DNA of 18,271 bases from assembly GCA_031283405.1 (NCBI GenBank), contig JAITBX010000187.1, positions 1 through 18,271 on the forward strand. The letters run 5' to 3'. Below are positions 7,033-16,897 of this stretch, piece by piece; the first letter of the stretch is position 1; each line of letters starts with the position of its first letter. The notes under the pieces were generated by a model. It did no database searches. It saw only the letters and a list, made by a program, of their open reading frames with translations, and was not told the DNA's origin. The DNA is from Burkholderiales bacterium. GTDB lineage: Bacteria > Pseudomonadota > Gammaproteobacteria > Burkholderiales > Casimicrobiaceae. The translations under genes were made by a program, and so were the position numbers.

Positions 7033-9150
7033 ATGCCAAAAGCAACACCCCACCCCCGCCGGATTTTCATATCCACAGCATTGCCCTATGCCAACGGCGC
7101 CTTCCACATCGGCCACGTCATGGAATACATTCAGGCCGACATCTGGGTGCGCCACGTCCGCTTGCAACTGACCGACGCCGATCAGTTGTTTTTCGTCGGC
7201 GCCGACGACACCCACGGCGCGCCGATCATGCTCAAAGCCGAAGCCGAAGGCATCACGCCGCAAGCGCTGGTCGCGCGCATCGCCGCCACCCGTCCCAAAT
7301 GTCTGAACGGTTTCCTCATCAGCTTCGACCATTGGCACAGCACCGATTCTCCGGAAAACGTTGAACTGTCGTGCGACATTTATAAGAAGCTCAAAGCGCA
7401 CGGGCTGATTTATCCGAAAACCATCGAGCAGTTTTACGATCCGATCAAAGGCATGTTTCTGCCCGACCGTTACATCAAAGGCGAATGTCCCAAGTGCGGC
7501 GCCAAGGATCAATACGGCGACGCTTGTGAACATTGCAGCACCGTCTATAACGCCACCGAGCTGATCAATCCTTATTCCACCCTGTCGGGCGCCGCGCCGG
7601 TATTGAAAACCTCGGAACATTTTTTCTTCAAACTGTCCGACCCGCAATGCCTCGCGTTTCTGCACGAATGGACACAACACCACCGTTTGCAGAGCGAAGT
7701 CAGCAACAAAATCCGCGAATGGCTCGGCGAAGAAGGCGGCGAAAGCAGACTCATCGACTGGGACATCTCGCGCGACGCGCCGTATTTCGGTATCGAAATT
7801 CCCGACGCGCCCGGCAAATATTTTTACGTCTGGCTCGACGCGCCGATCGGTTATCTCGCCAGTTTGAAAGCGCGACTGGCGCAAGACGGCGTCGCGCTCG
7901 CCGATTTTCTGCGCGACCCCGGGATCGAGCAATACCATTTCATCGGCAAAGACATCATTTACTTTCACACGCTGTTCTGGCCGGCCATGCTGAAATTCGC
8001 CGGCGAACCGTACCATGTGCCGGACAATGTTTTCGTCCACGGTTTCATCACTTTTTCCGGCGAGAAAATGTCGAAGTCACGCGGCACCGGCATCAGTCCT
8101 GAGCTGTATCTCGATCTGGGATTGAACCCCGAATGGCTGCGTTATTATCTCGCCGCCAAACTGAATGATCGCGTCGAAGACCTCGATTTCAATCCCGACG
8201 ATTTCATCGCGCGCGTCAACAGCGATCTGATCGGCAAATACATCAATATCGCCAGCCGCACCGCGACCTTCATCAAAAAATATTTTAACAACCGTCTTGG
8301 ACAACATTTCGCCGCCTTGCCGATTGCGCAGGAAACTTTGCAACAAGCGAACGCCATCGCCGCGCTCTACGACAAGCGCCAGTTCTCCGCCGCCGTGCGG
8401 CAAATCATGGAGCTTGCCGACAAGATGAACGCTTACTGGGATCAGCAAGCGCCGTGGACGCTCGCCAAACGCTTCGACGCTCTGGACGATAACGAACGCG
8501 CCGCCTTGCACGACACTTGCTCGGTCGCGCTTGAAGTTTTCCGTCTGCTGACGCTGTATCTGAAACCCATCCTGCCGAAACTCGCTGGTGAGGCCGAACA
8601 TTTTCTGAGCATCGCGCCACTGAATTGGCGCAATGCGGCAGCAGCGCTCAAGGCCGGTCACGCCATCAACGATTACGCGCATCTGATGACCCGCATCGAT
8701 CCGAAACAACACATCGACCGTCTGCTGGAAGCGCAAGCGTTGCCCGCGCCAGCAGTAAAGAGCAGCGCCGCTGCGCCGGCGGCAACGCCTTCTGCTTCGA
8801 CATCTTCTGCCCAGACGCCTGCCATCATCACCATCGACGACTTCGCCAAAGTCGATCTGCGCGTCGCCCAAATTCTTCACGCCGAAATCGTCGAAGGTTC
8901 CGACAAATTGTTGAAGCTGACCCTTGATCTCGGCGAAGAAAAACCGCGCACCGTCTTTGCCGGCATCCGCAGCGCCTACGCGCCGGAACAACTGATCGGC
9001 CGTTTCACCGTGGCCATCGCCAACCTGGCGCCGCGCAAAATGAAATTCGGCGTCTCCGAAGGGATGGCGCTCGCCGCTTCCGGTGAAACGCCCGGCATTT
9101 ATTTATTGCAACCGGACAATGGCGCGCAAGCGGGAATGAAAATAAAGTAG
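7033..9150 (+). CDS. metG: Methionyl-tRNA synthetase
   Basis: MetG charges tRNA-Met, including the initiator, with methionine in an ATP-dependent reaction. The 705-residue protein is a class I synthetase: FISTALPYANGAFHIGH holds the HIGH motif (25-28) and GEKMSKS the KMSKS loop (345-349). The connective peptide has a zinc knuckle with C152, C155, C165 and C168. After the anticodon-binding helical domain comes an Ala/Ser/Pro-rich linker (about 575-597), then a C-terminal EMAP/Trbp-like tRNA-binding domain (about 598-705, IDDFAKVDLRVAQI) that drives dimerisation in E. coli-type MetG. I use ATG 7033. The frame is open upstream to 6868 and has an ATG at 7003, but that one overlaps the likely -10. 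No strong ribosome binding site is seen, so the leader may be short. Confidence 0.97.
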   Translation: MPKATPHPRRIFISTALPYANGAFHIGHVMEYIQADIWVRHVRLQLTDADQLFFVGADDTHGAPIMLKAEAEGITPQALVARIAATRPKCLNGFLISFDHWHSTDSPENVELSCDIYKKLKAHGLIYPKTIEQFYDPIKGMFLPDRYIKGECPKCGAKDQYGDACEHCSTVYNATELINPYSTLSGAAPVLKTSEHFFFKLSDPQCLAFLHEWTQHHRLQSEVSNKIREWLGEEGGESRLIDWDISRDAPYFGIEIPDAPGKYFYVWLDAPIGYLASLKARLAQDGVALADFLRDPGIEQYHFIGKDIIYFHTLFWPAMLKFAGEPYHVPDNVFVHGFITFSGEKMSKSRGTGISPELYLDLGLNPEWLRYYLAAKLNDRVEDLDFNPDDFIARVNSDLIGKYINIASRTATFIKKYFNNRLGQHFAALPIAQETLQQANAIAALYDKRQFSAAVRQIMELADKMNAYWDQQAPWTLAKRFDALDDNERAALHDTCSVALEVFRLLTLYLKPILPKLAGEAEHFLSIAPLNWRNAAAALKAGHAINDYAHLMTRIDPKQHIDRLLEAQALPAPAVKSSAAAPAATPSASTSSAQTPAIITIDDFAKVDLRVAQILHAEIVEGSDKLLKLTLDLGEEKPRTVFAGIRSAYAPEQLIGRFTVAIANLAPRKMKFGVSEGMALAASGETPGIYLLQPDNGAQAGMKIK

Positions 9151-9174
9151 AGACAAGGTCTGCCTTGCCTCTAC
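9147..9174. repeat. Hairpin overlapping the metG stop (GTAGAG...CTCTAC)
   Basis: Arms GTAGAG (9147-9152) and CTCTAC (9169-9174), then CAAGG (9154-9158) and CCTTG (9163-9167), make an 11-bp stem with one mismatch and a TCTG loop. The metG stop codon lies in the left arm. No T run follows, so it is not a typical intrinsic terminator. It shares GTAG/CTAC ends with other intergenic palindromes in the window. A GTAGGGGCG fragment follows near 9191. Confidence 0.55.
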
Positions 9175-9259
9175 GATATGGGGGATGTTGTAGGGGCGGC
9201 ATTCTGCCACCTGAAAAAATTCGGGCGACCACAGCCAGAAAATCAAACAGACAACTTCT

Positions 9260-9286
9260 AAAAAAATGCCCGGCATCGCCGGGCAT
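9260..9286 (-). terminator. Intrinsic terminator of gdhA
   Basis: On the minus strand ATGCCCGGC (9286-9278), loop GAT, then GCCGGGCAT (9274-9266) form a perfect 9-bp GC-rich stem, directly followed by seven T residues (9266-9260). It lies 33 bases after the gdhA stop. The strand of the T run assigns it to gdhA rather than to metG. Confidence 0.92.
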
Positions 9287-9319
9287 GGAAGTAAAGCGTT
9301 TGCGTGTTCGTTATTTTTC

Positions 9320-10660
9320 TCAAACAACGCCTTGCGCCATCATCGCATCGGCCACTTTCACGAAGCCCGCGATATTGGCTCCGTCAACATAGTTCACGAA
9401 ATCCGGCGATTCCTTGCCGTAGCGCACACACGAAGCGTGGATCGCGTGCATGATAGCGCGCAGGCGCGTATCGACTTCTTCGCGCGTCCACGAAAGTCTC
9501 ATGCTGTTCTGACTCATCTCCAGACCGGACACCGCCACGCCGCCGGCGTTGGCCGCCTTGCCCGGGCCGAACATGGTCTTGGCGTCGTGGAAAACTTTCA
9601 TCGCGTCCAGCGTTGACGGCATGTTAGCGCCTTCGGCCACGCACTGACAGCCATTCTTGACCAGCGTCTTGGCGTCTTCGCTGTGAATCTCATTCTGCGT
9701 CGCGCACGGCAGCGCGATATCACAAGCAATGTGCCACGGCGTTTTGCCTTTGTGGAAAGTGATCTTGTGCTTTTCGGCGAACACTTGCAAACGGCCGCGC
9801 TCGACATTCTTCCAGCGGATCAATTCGCTGAGTTGATCGGAAGTCATCCCTTGCGCAAATTCCGCCGTTCCTTCCGAGTCGGACATCGACACCACTTTGG
9901 CACCGCCCATCAAACATTTCTCCGCCGCGTACTGCGCAACGTTGCCGGAGCCGGAAACCGTCACCCGCTTTCCTTCCATGCCCTGCGAGCGCACCGCCAA
10001 CATTTCATTGACGAAATAAATCAAACCGTAGCCGGTCGCTTCCGGACGAATCAAACTGCCGCCGAAAGAAATGCCCTTGCCGGTAAACACGCCGGTGAAA
10101 ACATTCGCCAGTTTCTTGTATTCTCCGAACAAAAAGCCGACTTCGCGTCCGCCGACGCAGATGTCGCCCGCCGGCACGTCGGTATCCGCGCCGATGTGGC
10201 GAAAAAGCTCGCTCATGAACGACTGACAGAAGCGCATGACTTCGCTGTCGCTCTTGCCTTTCGGATCGAAATCGGAACCTCCCTTGCCGCCGCCCATCGG
10301 CAACGTCGTCAACGCATTCTTGAACACCTGCTCGAACGCGAGAAACTTCAACATCCCCATCGTCACCGACGGGTGAAAACGCAGGCCGCCTTTATACGGA
10401 CCAATAGCGCTGCTCATCTGCACGCGGAAACCGCGGTTGACGCGCACCTTGCCCTGATCGTCCGTCCACGGCACCCGAAAAGTGATCGTGCGCTCCGGCT
10501 CCACGAGGCGCTCCAGCAGCGCATTGTCGCGGTACTGCGGATTCTTCTGAACGAACGGCCACAGACTTTGCATGACCTCGGTGACCGCCTGATTGAACAA
10601 CACCTGGCTGGGATCCTTATCATGCACATACGACAAAAAATCATTCAAACCTTGAGGCAT
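9320..10660 (-). CDS. gdhA: Glutamate dehydrogenase (NADP-type, small hexameric)
   Basis: GdhA reversibly condenses 2-oxoglutarate with ammonium using NADPH, the low-affinity ammonia assimilation route. The 446-residue length fits the hexameric small subunit class (E. coli 447). Landmarks are GPYKGGLRFHPSV (about 87-99), the active-site block LPMGGGKGGSDFDP with catalytic K126, DVPAGDICVGGREVGFLFGEY (about 161-181), and the dinucleotide loop SGSGNVA (236-242). A serine-rich MSDSEG at the end of the second strand (about 259-264) agrees with NADP use. I start at ATG 10660, which has GGAG 8 bases upstream. A TTG start 21 bases earlier would place this GGAG inside the gene. It is monocistronic, with a terminator at 9260-9286 and a long upstream region. 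Confidence 0.96.
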   Translation of the reverse strand: MPQGLNDFLSYVHDKDPSQVLFNQAVTEVMQSLWPFVQKNPQYRDNALLERLVEPERTITFRVPWTDDQGKVRVNRGFRVQMSSAIGPYKGGLRFHPSVTMGMLKFLAFEQVFKNALTTLPMGGGKGGSDFDPKGKSDSEVMRFCQSFMSELFRHIGADTDVPAGDICVGGREVGFLFGEYKKLANVFTGVFTGKGISFGGSLIRPEATGYGLIYFVNEMLAVRSQGMEGKRVTVSGSGNVAQYAAEKCLMGGAKVVSMSDSEGTAEFAQGMTSDQLSELIRWKNVERGRLQVFAEKHKITFHKGKTPWHIACDIALPCATQNEIHSEDAKTLVKNGCQCVAEGANMPSTLDAMKVFHDAKTMFGPGKAANAGGVAVSGLEMSQNSMRLSWTREEVDTRLRAIMHAIHASCVRYGKESPDFVNYVDGANIAGFVKVADAMMAQGVV

Positions 10661-10678
10661 CTTGTACACTCCATTTTG

Positions 10679-10738
10679 CAAAAAATAAAAACATGACAGC
10701 GGGCGCCGAACTTCCGTTGAAATTCAACACGCGCCCGC
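10679..10738 (-). promoter_or_regulatory. Structured gdhA leader: GC-rich hairpin followed by U-rich tract
   Basis: Just upstream of gdhA, minus-strand GCGGGCGC (10738-10731) pairs perfectly with GCGCCCGC (10706-10699). An inner GTTGAA/TTCAAC inverted repeat (10710-10730 region) lies between them. After a 9-base gap comes T5-A-T6 (10690-10679), then the GGAG of gdhA. It could act as an attenuator-like element or protect the message. The gap before the T run makes a classical terminator uncertain. I do not recognise a known riboswitch. Confidence 0.4.
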
Positions 10739-10996
10739 ACAAAAAAGAAACATCCCTATCGCGCACATGAGCATTTTACTTGCTGCATTTTGCCCGCTGC
10801 GCCTTGCCTGCCGCGCTTCGCTGTTACTGCGCTCTCGTCGCGCCTTTGTCACACTACGCTTGGCAGCTGGCTACAATTTGTTTGCCTCTGCCGTTTCGTT
10901 GAACGCCAAAAATCAGGAGCGCCAGACCCGATCAAAATATTTCTCCTGCATACAGTGAAACTGCACAAATCGAATGATAATGCAACAAACGCATGA
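10739..10996. other. Upstream region of gdhA without recognisable gene
   Basis: About 260 bases here carry no supported coding region. Short open frames exist on both strands (for example 10849-11097 minus, 82 codons) but lack ribosome binding sites and family features. A TTGTCA and a TACAAT on the plus strand (10856-10879) are 20 bases apart, too far for a standard promoter, and nothing coding follows. Confidence 0.4.
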
Positions 10997-11033
10997 GCTA
11001 TACTTTTTTCAAATAGTGTTTGATTCAAGTCAA
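10997..11033 (-). promoter_or_regulatory. Candidate FNR/ANR-dependent promoter upstream of gdhA
   Basis: Minus-strand TTGACTTGAATCAA (11033-11020) matches the FNR/CRP-family half-site pattern TTGAT-N4-ATCAA at 9 of 10 fixed positions. A TATAGC -10-like hexamer follows at 11002-10997, putting the site centre near -36 to -40, close to a class II activator position. The only gene downstream on this strand is gdhA, 337 bases away. Functional meaning is inferred and unproven. Confidence 0.35.
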
Positions 11034-11069
11034 AAACCATTCTACGGTCATTGTTAATTTTCAATGCCT

Positions 11070-11094
11070 CCCCTCTCCCTTTGTGGGAGAGGGG
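11070..11094. repeat. Perfect pyrimidine/purine hairpin repeat
   Basis: CCCCTCTCCC (11070-11079), loop TTTGT, then GGGAGAGGGG (11085-11094) form a perfect 10-bp stem, followed by a second purine run CAAGGGGAGAGGGG. The same style of C/T-rich and G/A-rich inverted repeat occurs at 17645-17716, suggesting a dispersed intergenic repeat family. Confidence 0.6.
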
Positions 11095-11109
11095 CAAGGG
11101 GAGAGGGGT

Positions 11110-11192
11110 GTAGGGCGGATAAGGCCAAAGGCCGTCATCCGTCGATCAATGGAAATGGTGGATGACGCCGCTTCGCGGCTTATCCACCCTAC
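11110..11192. repeat. 83-bp GTAGGG...CCCTAC palindromic element downstream of carB
   Basis: Ends GTAGGGCGGATAAG (11110-11123) and CTTATCCACCCTAC (11179-11192) are inverted repeats with one mismatch in 14. Inside, GTCATCC (11134-11140) pairs with GGATGAC (11159-11165), and short GGCC and GCCGC hairpins add structure. The form recalls the GTAGGGTGGATAA-type intergenic repeats common in Proteobacteria. It lies 43 bases beyond the carB stop. Confidence 0.65.
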
Positions 11193-11204
11193 GGCACTGA
11201 TTTC

Positions 11205-11224
11205 GTAGGGGCGCTCGCCCTTAC
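11205..11224. repeat. Short GTAGGGGCG/CGCCCTTAC hairpin after carB
   Basis: GTAGGGGCG (11205-11213) and CGCCCTTAC (11216-11224) pair over 9 bases with one G-T type mismatch and a two-base centre. It starts 11 bases after the carB stop and could help define the end of the carAB message, but no T run follows. Confidence 0.45.
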
Positions 11225-11234
11225 GCCCTGAACC

Positions 11235-14492
<3,258 letters not shown>

Positions 14493-14504
14493 GAGAATCT
14501 CGGA

Positions 14505-15671
14505 TCAGGCGTGCGCCATCAGGTCGATGAAATGTTCGATGAAGTGATCGAAGAGCGGTGAAATATCTTGCGGCCCGGGCGAGGCTTCGGGGTGTCCCTG
14601 AAAACAAAACGCCGGACGATCAGTGAAGGTCAAACCTTGCAGCGAGCCGTCAAACAGCGACACATGCGTCGTCTGCACATTCGCCGGCAACGTTTTGGCG
14701 TCAACGGCAAAGCCGTGATTTTGCGATGTGATGAACACCCGCTTGCTTTCAAGTTCCTGCACCGGATGATTGCCGCCGTGATGGCCGAATTTCATTTTGT
14801 ACGTCGAAGCGCCCGCCGCCAGCGCCATGATTTGATGGCCGAGACAAATGCCGAAAGTCGGCTTGCCGCGCGCGAGCAACGTACGCACTGCTTCAATCGC
14901 GTAAACGCACGGAGCAGGATCGCCGGGGCCGTTCGACAAAAACACGCCGTCGGGCTTCATCGCCAGCACTTCGTCGGCGCCGGTCTGCGCGGGGACAACG
15001 GTCAACTTGCAACCGCGTGACGCCAGCAGCCGCAGAATGTTGCGCTTGACGCCAAAATCGTAAGCCACGACATGAAACCGCGGCGAAGCCATCTTCCCGT
15101 AACCCTTGTCCGGCACCCACGCGGTCTCGTCCCACGCATAGGGCTTTTTCGTCGAAACGACTTTCGCCAAATCCATACCGGCCAAGCCGTGAAACGCCCG
15201 CGCTTTTTCGAGCGCCGCCGCTGGCGTCGCATGAGCGCCGGCCATCACACACGCCGGCTGCGCGCCGCATTCGCGCAAATGCTGCGTCAGACTGCGGGTG
15301 TCGATGCCGGCGATGGCGACAACCTTGTGTTCCCGCAAATAATCGCCGAGCGTTTGCGTCATCCGAAAATTGGAAGCCCGCTTTGGAATATCCTTGACGA
15401 CCAGCCCCGCCGCGTAAGGGCGATCGCTCTCGACATCTTCGGGATTGACGCCGACATTGCCGATGTGCGGATACGTCAGCGTCACGATTTGCTGCGCGTA
15501 ACTCGGATCGGTCAGAATTTCCTGATAGCCGCTCATCGCGGTGTTGAAGACGACCTCGCCGACCGCTTCGCCGTCGGCGCCGACACTGACGCCCTCATAG
15601 ATCGTGCCATCGGCCAACGCCAGCCAAGCCGGCGTCGAGGGCGGCAACAAAGAAGATTTTGAAGAAGACAT
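14505..15671 (-). CDS. carA: Carbamoyl-phosphate synthase small (glutaminase) subunit
   Basis: CarA hydrolyses glutamine and channels ammonia to CarB. The 388 residues comprise an N-terminal CarA-specific domain (ALADGTIYEGVSVGADGEAVGEVVFNT, MSGYQEILTDPSY) and a C-terminal class I amidotransferase. The nucleophile is C276 in GICLGHQ, and H360 and E362 in FQGHPEA complete the triad. I use the ATG at 15671. The frame also opens at a GTG 36 bases upstream, but that would start MASGCALRKRSI, unlike the family, and neither start has a strong ribosome binding site. The gene is transcribed from the promoter at 15755-15783, about 80 bases upstream. It is followed directly by carB, the usual operon order. 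Confidence 0.97.
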   Translation of the reverse strand: MSSSKSSLLPPSTPAWLALADGTIYEGVSVGADGEAVGEVVFNTAMSGYQEILTDPSYAQQIVTLTYPHIGNVGVNPEDVESDRPYAAGLVVKDIPKRASNFRMTQTLGDYLREHKVVAIAGIDTRSLTQHLRECGAQPACVMAGAHATPAAALEKARAFHGLAGMDLAKVVSTKKPYAWDETAWVPDKGYGKMASPRFHVVAYDFGVKRNILRLLASRGCKLTVVPAQTGADEVLAMKPDGVFLSNGPGDPAPCVYAIEAVRTLLARGKPTFGICLGHQIMALAAGASTYKMKFGHHGGNHPVQELESKRVFITSQNHGFAVDAKTLPANVQTTHVSLFDGSLQGLTFTDRPAFCFQGHPEASPGPQDISPLFDHFIEHFIDLMAHA

Positions 15672-15754
15672 GATACTTCGCTTTCGTAACGCACACCCGC
15701 TCGCCACCGCTCATCGGGTGAGGGCGTGAGCATAAGGGTGATTGGAAGGTGAGT

Positions 15755-15783
15755 ATTGTAACCTTTGCCCTTATGTTGCTCAA
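15755..15783 (-). promoter_or_regulatory. Sigma70-type promoter of carAB
   Basis: On the minus strand TTGAGC (15783-15778), a 17-base spacer, and TACAAT (15760-15755) form a good promoter. The predicted start near 15748 gives a leader of about 77 bases. In that leader CACCCG (15720-15715 region) and CGGGTG (15699-15694 region) could form a 6-bp stem just before carA. I see no clear arginine or pyrimidine operator. Confidence 0.75.
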
Positions 15784-15842
15784 GTTTTGCGTTTAGAGGG
15801 CGTTTTTCTGCGCTGCCAGCGACTTCCAGACCCGCGCTGCTT

Positions 15843-15929
15843 TCAGGAAAGGCAGTGGGTGCGGATTTCCGCCAGCGCTTGTGGATAGGTCGCTTCTTGG
15901 GCGTCAACGAATCGGGAGAGAGCGGACAT
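15843..15929 (-). pseudogene. N-terminal remnant of a DUF1810 family protein
   Basis: A 28-codon frame from ATG 15929 to TGA 15843 reads MSALSRFVDAQEATYPQALAEIR, then THCLS and stop. The first 23 residues closely resemble the N-terminus of DUF1810 proteins (LxRFVDAQ...Y..ALAELR), which normally run to about 140 residues and continue with an RSHWMWFIFPQ motif. That continuation is not present in any frame nearby, so the gene is cut off after the first helix. The function of DUF1810 is not established. The match is made from memory of the family, so the call is moderately sure. The remnant lies between the carA promoter and the toxin-antitoxin island. Confidence 0.6.
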
Positions 15930-15970
15930 GTGTCAGTCGAAGAAAAAGCAAGTGCAGAAATGAAATGAAC

Positions 15971-16033
15971 GAAGCGACAAAGCCGCAGGACAGCGAAGGC
16001 TGGTTCCGCGCAGCGGAATGCGGGGAAGCCGCA
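15971..16033 (-). repeat. Dispersed repeat, copy 1 (inverted relative to copy at 16786)
   Basis: Reading the minus strand from 16033, the first 40 bases match the plus strand from 16786 at 35 positions. Both contain the small hairpin TTCCGCTG..CGGAA and both end with a TTGTCGCT block. This copy has an 8-base longer stretch before that block. It lies 32 bases beyond the toxin stop codon, so the two copies bracket the toxin-antitoxin genes in inverted orientation. Confidence 0.6.
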
Positions 16034-16064
16034 CAAATTTATTATTGCAAGTTTTCCCCCGCCC

Positions 16065-16445
16065 TTACGCGCCATTGGCCACTGTACAGGCTCTCAAGTC
16101 TCGAACGATTTGCTCGAAGCGATTCTCTTGCCGTCCAATCCATATCATCAGACGTTGATAAAGCCACTCCGGTTCGGCGCGAATTTGCCAACCGTTGATG
16201 CGCAGAAAAACGTCGCACGCGGCAAAAGCCGTGCGCTTGTTGCCGTCCACAAACGGATGATTGACAAGCAGGCTTTCCAGCAAAGCGGCAGCTTCTTCGA
16301 TAACATCTTCGTAATAACCGCATTGCGGGCGAAACGCAGCCGCTTCCACTGCGCCCATGTCGCGGAGACCGGGCGCTCCGCCATACCGCTGCAAAAGCGC
16401 TTGATGCAGTGCCAAAATCTCCGTGGAAGTCAGGTAAATCCTCAC
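16065..16445 (-). CDS. doc: Death-on-curing (Doc/Fic family) toxin
   Basis: Doc toxins are Fic-fold enzymes; phage P1 Doc inactivates EF-Tu by phosphorylation and halts translation. This 126-residue protein has the full Fic/Doc signature HPFVDGNKRT at 63-72, with H63 as the presumed catalytic base and N69, K70 and R71 for nucleotide binding. The N-terminal YLTSTEILALHQALLQRYGG and GLRDMGAVEAA segments are typical of the chromosomal Doc subfamily. Length equals P1 Doc. The start is a GTG at 16445 that overlaps the antitoxin stop (GTGA), typical of coupled antitoxin-toxin pairs. A weak non-ATG start would lower toxin output. The frame is intact with no missing key residue. The partner antitoxin carries a stop codon, so how the cell tolerates this toxin is unclear. 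Confidence 0.92.
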   Translation of the reverse strand: MRIYLTSTEILALHQALLQRYGGAPGLRDMGAVEAAAFRPQCGYYEDVIEEAAALLESLLVNHPFVDGNKRTAFAACDVFLRINGWQIRAEPEWLYQRLMIWIGRQENRFEQIVRDLRACTVANGA

Positions 16446-16681
16446 TTGGCAAGCTCTCGATACAGAGAATCGTACTGAGCCAAGCTGTCGTGTAGCGCCG
16501 CCACAACGCGCCGACGCGGCGCTTGCCCCTGCTTCTGTTCAATATAGCCGCGCAACGCCTCGTCCACCAGCGCCTGCAACTGCCGGCCTTCCTGTCCGGC
16601 AATTTTGCGGAGCGCGGCCAAGACTTTGGGATCGGCCTGAGTGGCAAATTTGACCTTTTTTTGTTAAACCGTCGTTTGCAT
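16442..16681 (-). pseudogene. Ribbon-helix-helix type antitoxin with in-frame stop at codon 6
   Basis: The frame directly upstream of doc reads MQTTV-stop-QKKVKFATQADPKVLAALRKIAGQEGRQLQALVDEALRGYIEQ, then a basic/acidic tail ending RELAK. The KVKFATQ strand followed by two helices is what a CopG/RHH antitoxin should look like, with a C-terminal toxin-neutralising tail. Codon 6 (16666-16664) is TAA, so the 73 residues after it are not joined to the ATG at 16681, which has a good GAGG ribosome binding site. The first in-frame alternative start (a TTG in KVL) would remove the DNA-contacting strand. The rest of the frame is uninterrupted and overlaps the toxin start. Either a recent nonsense mutation or recoding is possible; a run of seven A residues follows the stop. 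The family assignment is by pattern only. Confidence 0.75.
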
Positions 16682-16705
16682 GGAAACCTCACTTTTTGAA
16701 ATCTT

Positions 16706-16738
16706 ATTTTATCATGAAGAATCAAGAAATGTCATGAT
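16706..16738 (-). promoter_or_regulatory. Toxin-antitoxin promoter with bracketing inverted repeat
   Basis: Minus strand ATGACA (16735-16730), 18-base spacer and TAAAAT (16711-16706) form a promoter reading toward the antitoxin, whose ATG is 25 bases beyond the -10. The inverted repeat ATCATGA (16738-16732) and TCATGAT (16717-16711) overlaps the -35 and the -10 respectively, with centres 21 bases apart, two helical turns. This is the layout of an autorepressed toxin-antitoxin operator; the binding protein is inferred. Confidence 0.65.
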
Positions 16739-16785
16739 GGTTTTTTGGTGAAGCTCGCTCAGAATGGGATTTGTCGATGGGTTAG

Positions 16786-16840
16786 TGCGGCTTCGCCACA
16801 TTCCGCTGTACGGAACCAGTCTTCGACCTTGTCGCTGCGC
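16786..16840 (+). repeat. Dispersed repeat, copy 2
   Basis: The plus strand from TGCGGCTTCGCCACATTCCG matches the minus-strand copy at 16033-15971 at 35 of the first 40 positions and again at the TTGTCGCTGC end. It lies about 50 bases upstream of the toxin-antitoxin promoter, so the module plus promoter is enclosed by inverted copies. No transposase is present, and no target duplication was found by eye. Confidence 0.6.
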
Positions 16841-16897
16841 TCTATCTATATCCTACACGCGCTGTTGTTGTGGATGGCAGAGGCGGGGGGTGGTGTT

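Noticed and set aside
7024..8040. 338-codon minus-strand frame across metG (and 8077-8991)
   Set aside because: They mirror the metG coding strand and show no recognisable motifs or ribosome binding sites.
9683..10696. 337-codon plus-strand frame opposite gdhA
   Set aside because: Antisense shadow of gdhA; Arg/His-rich with no family features.
10856..10879. Plus-strand TTGTCA ... TACAAT promoter-like pair
   Set aside because: The spacer is 20 bases and no gene follows on that strand.
15533..16075. Possible carA leader peptide (MLTPSPDERWR...) in the frame running through the carA leader
   Set aside because: The frame has no ribosome binding site, does not stop before carA and runs into the carA coding region out of frame, unlike a regulatory leader peptide.
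16042..16725. 227-codon minus-strand frame overlapping both antitoxin and toxin in another frame
   Set aside because: It starts at TTG, has a low-complexity Arg/Ser/Trp-rich composition and conflicts with the clear Doc motif frame. I kept only the possibility that it feeds slippage at the A7 run.
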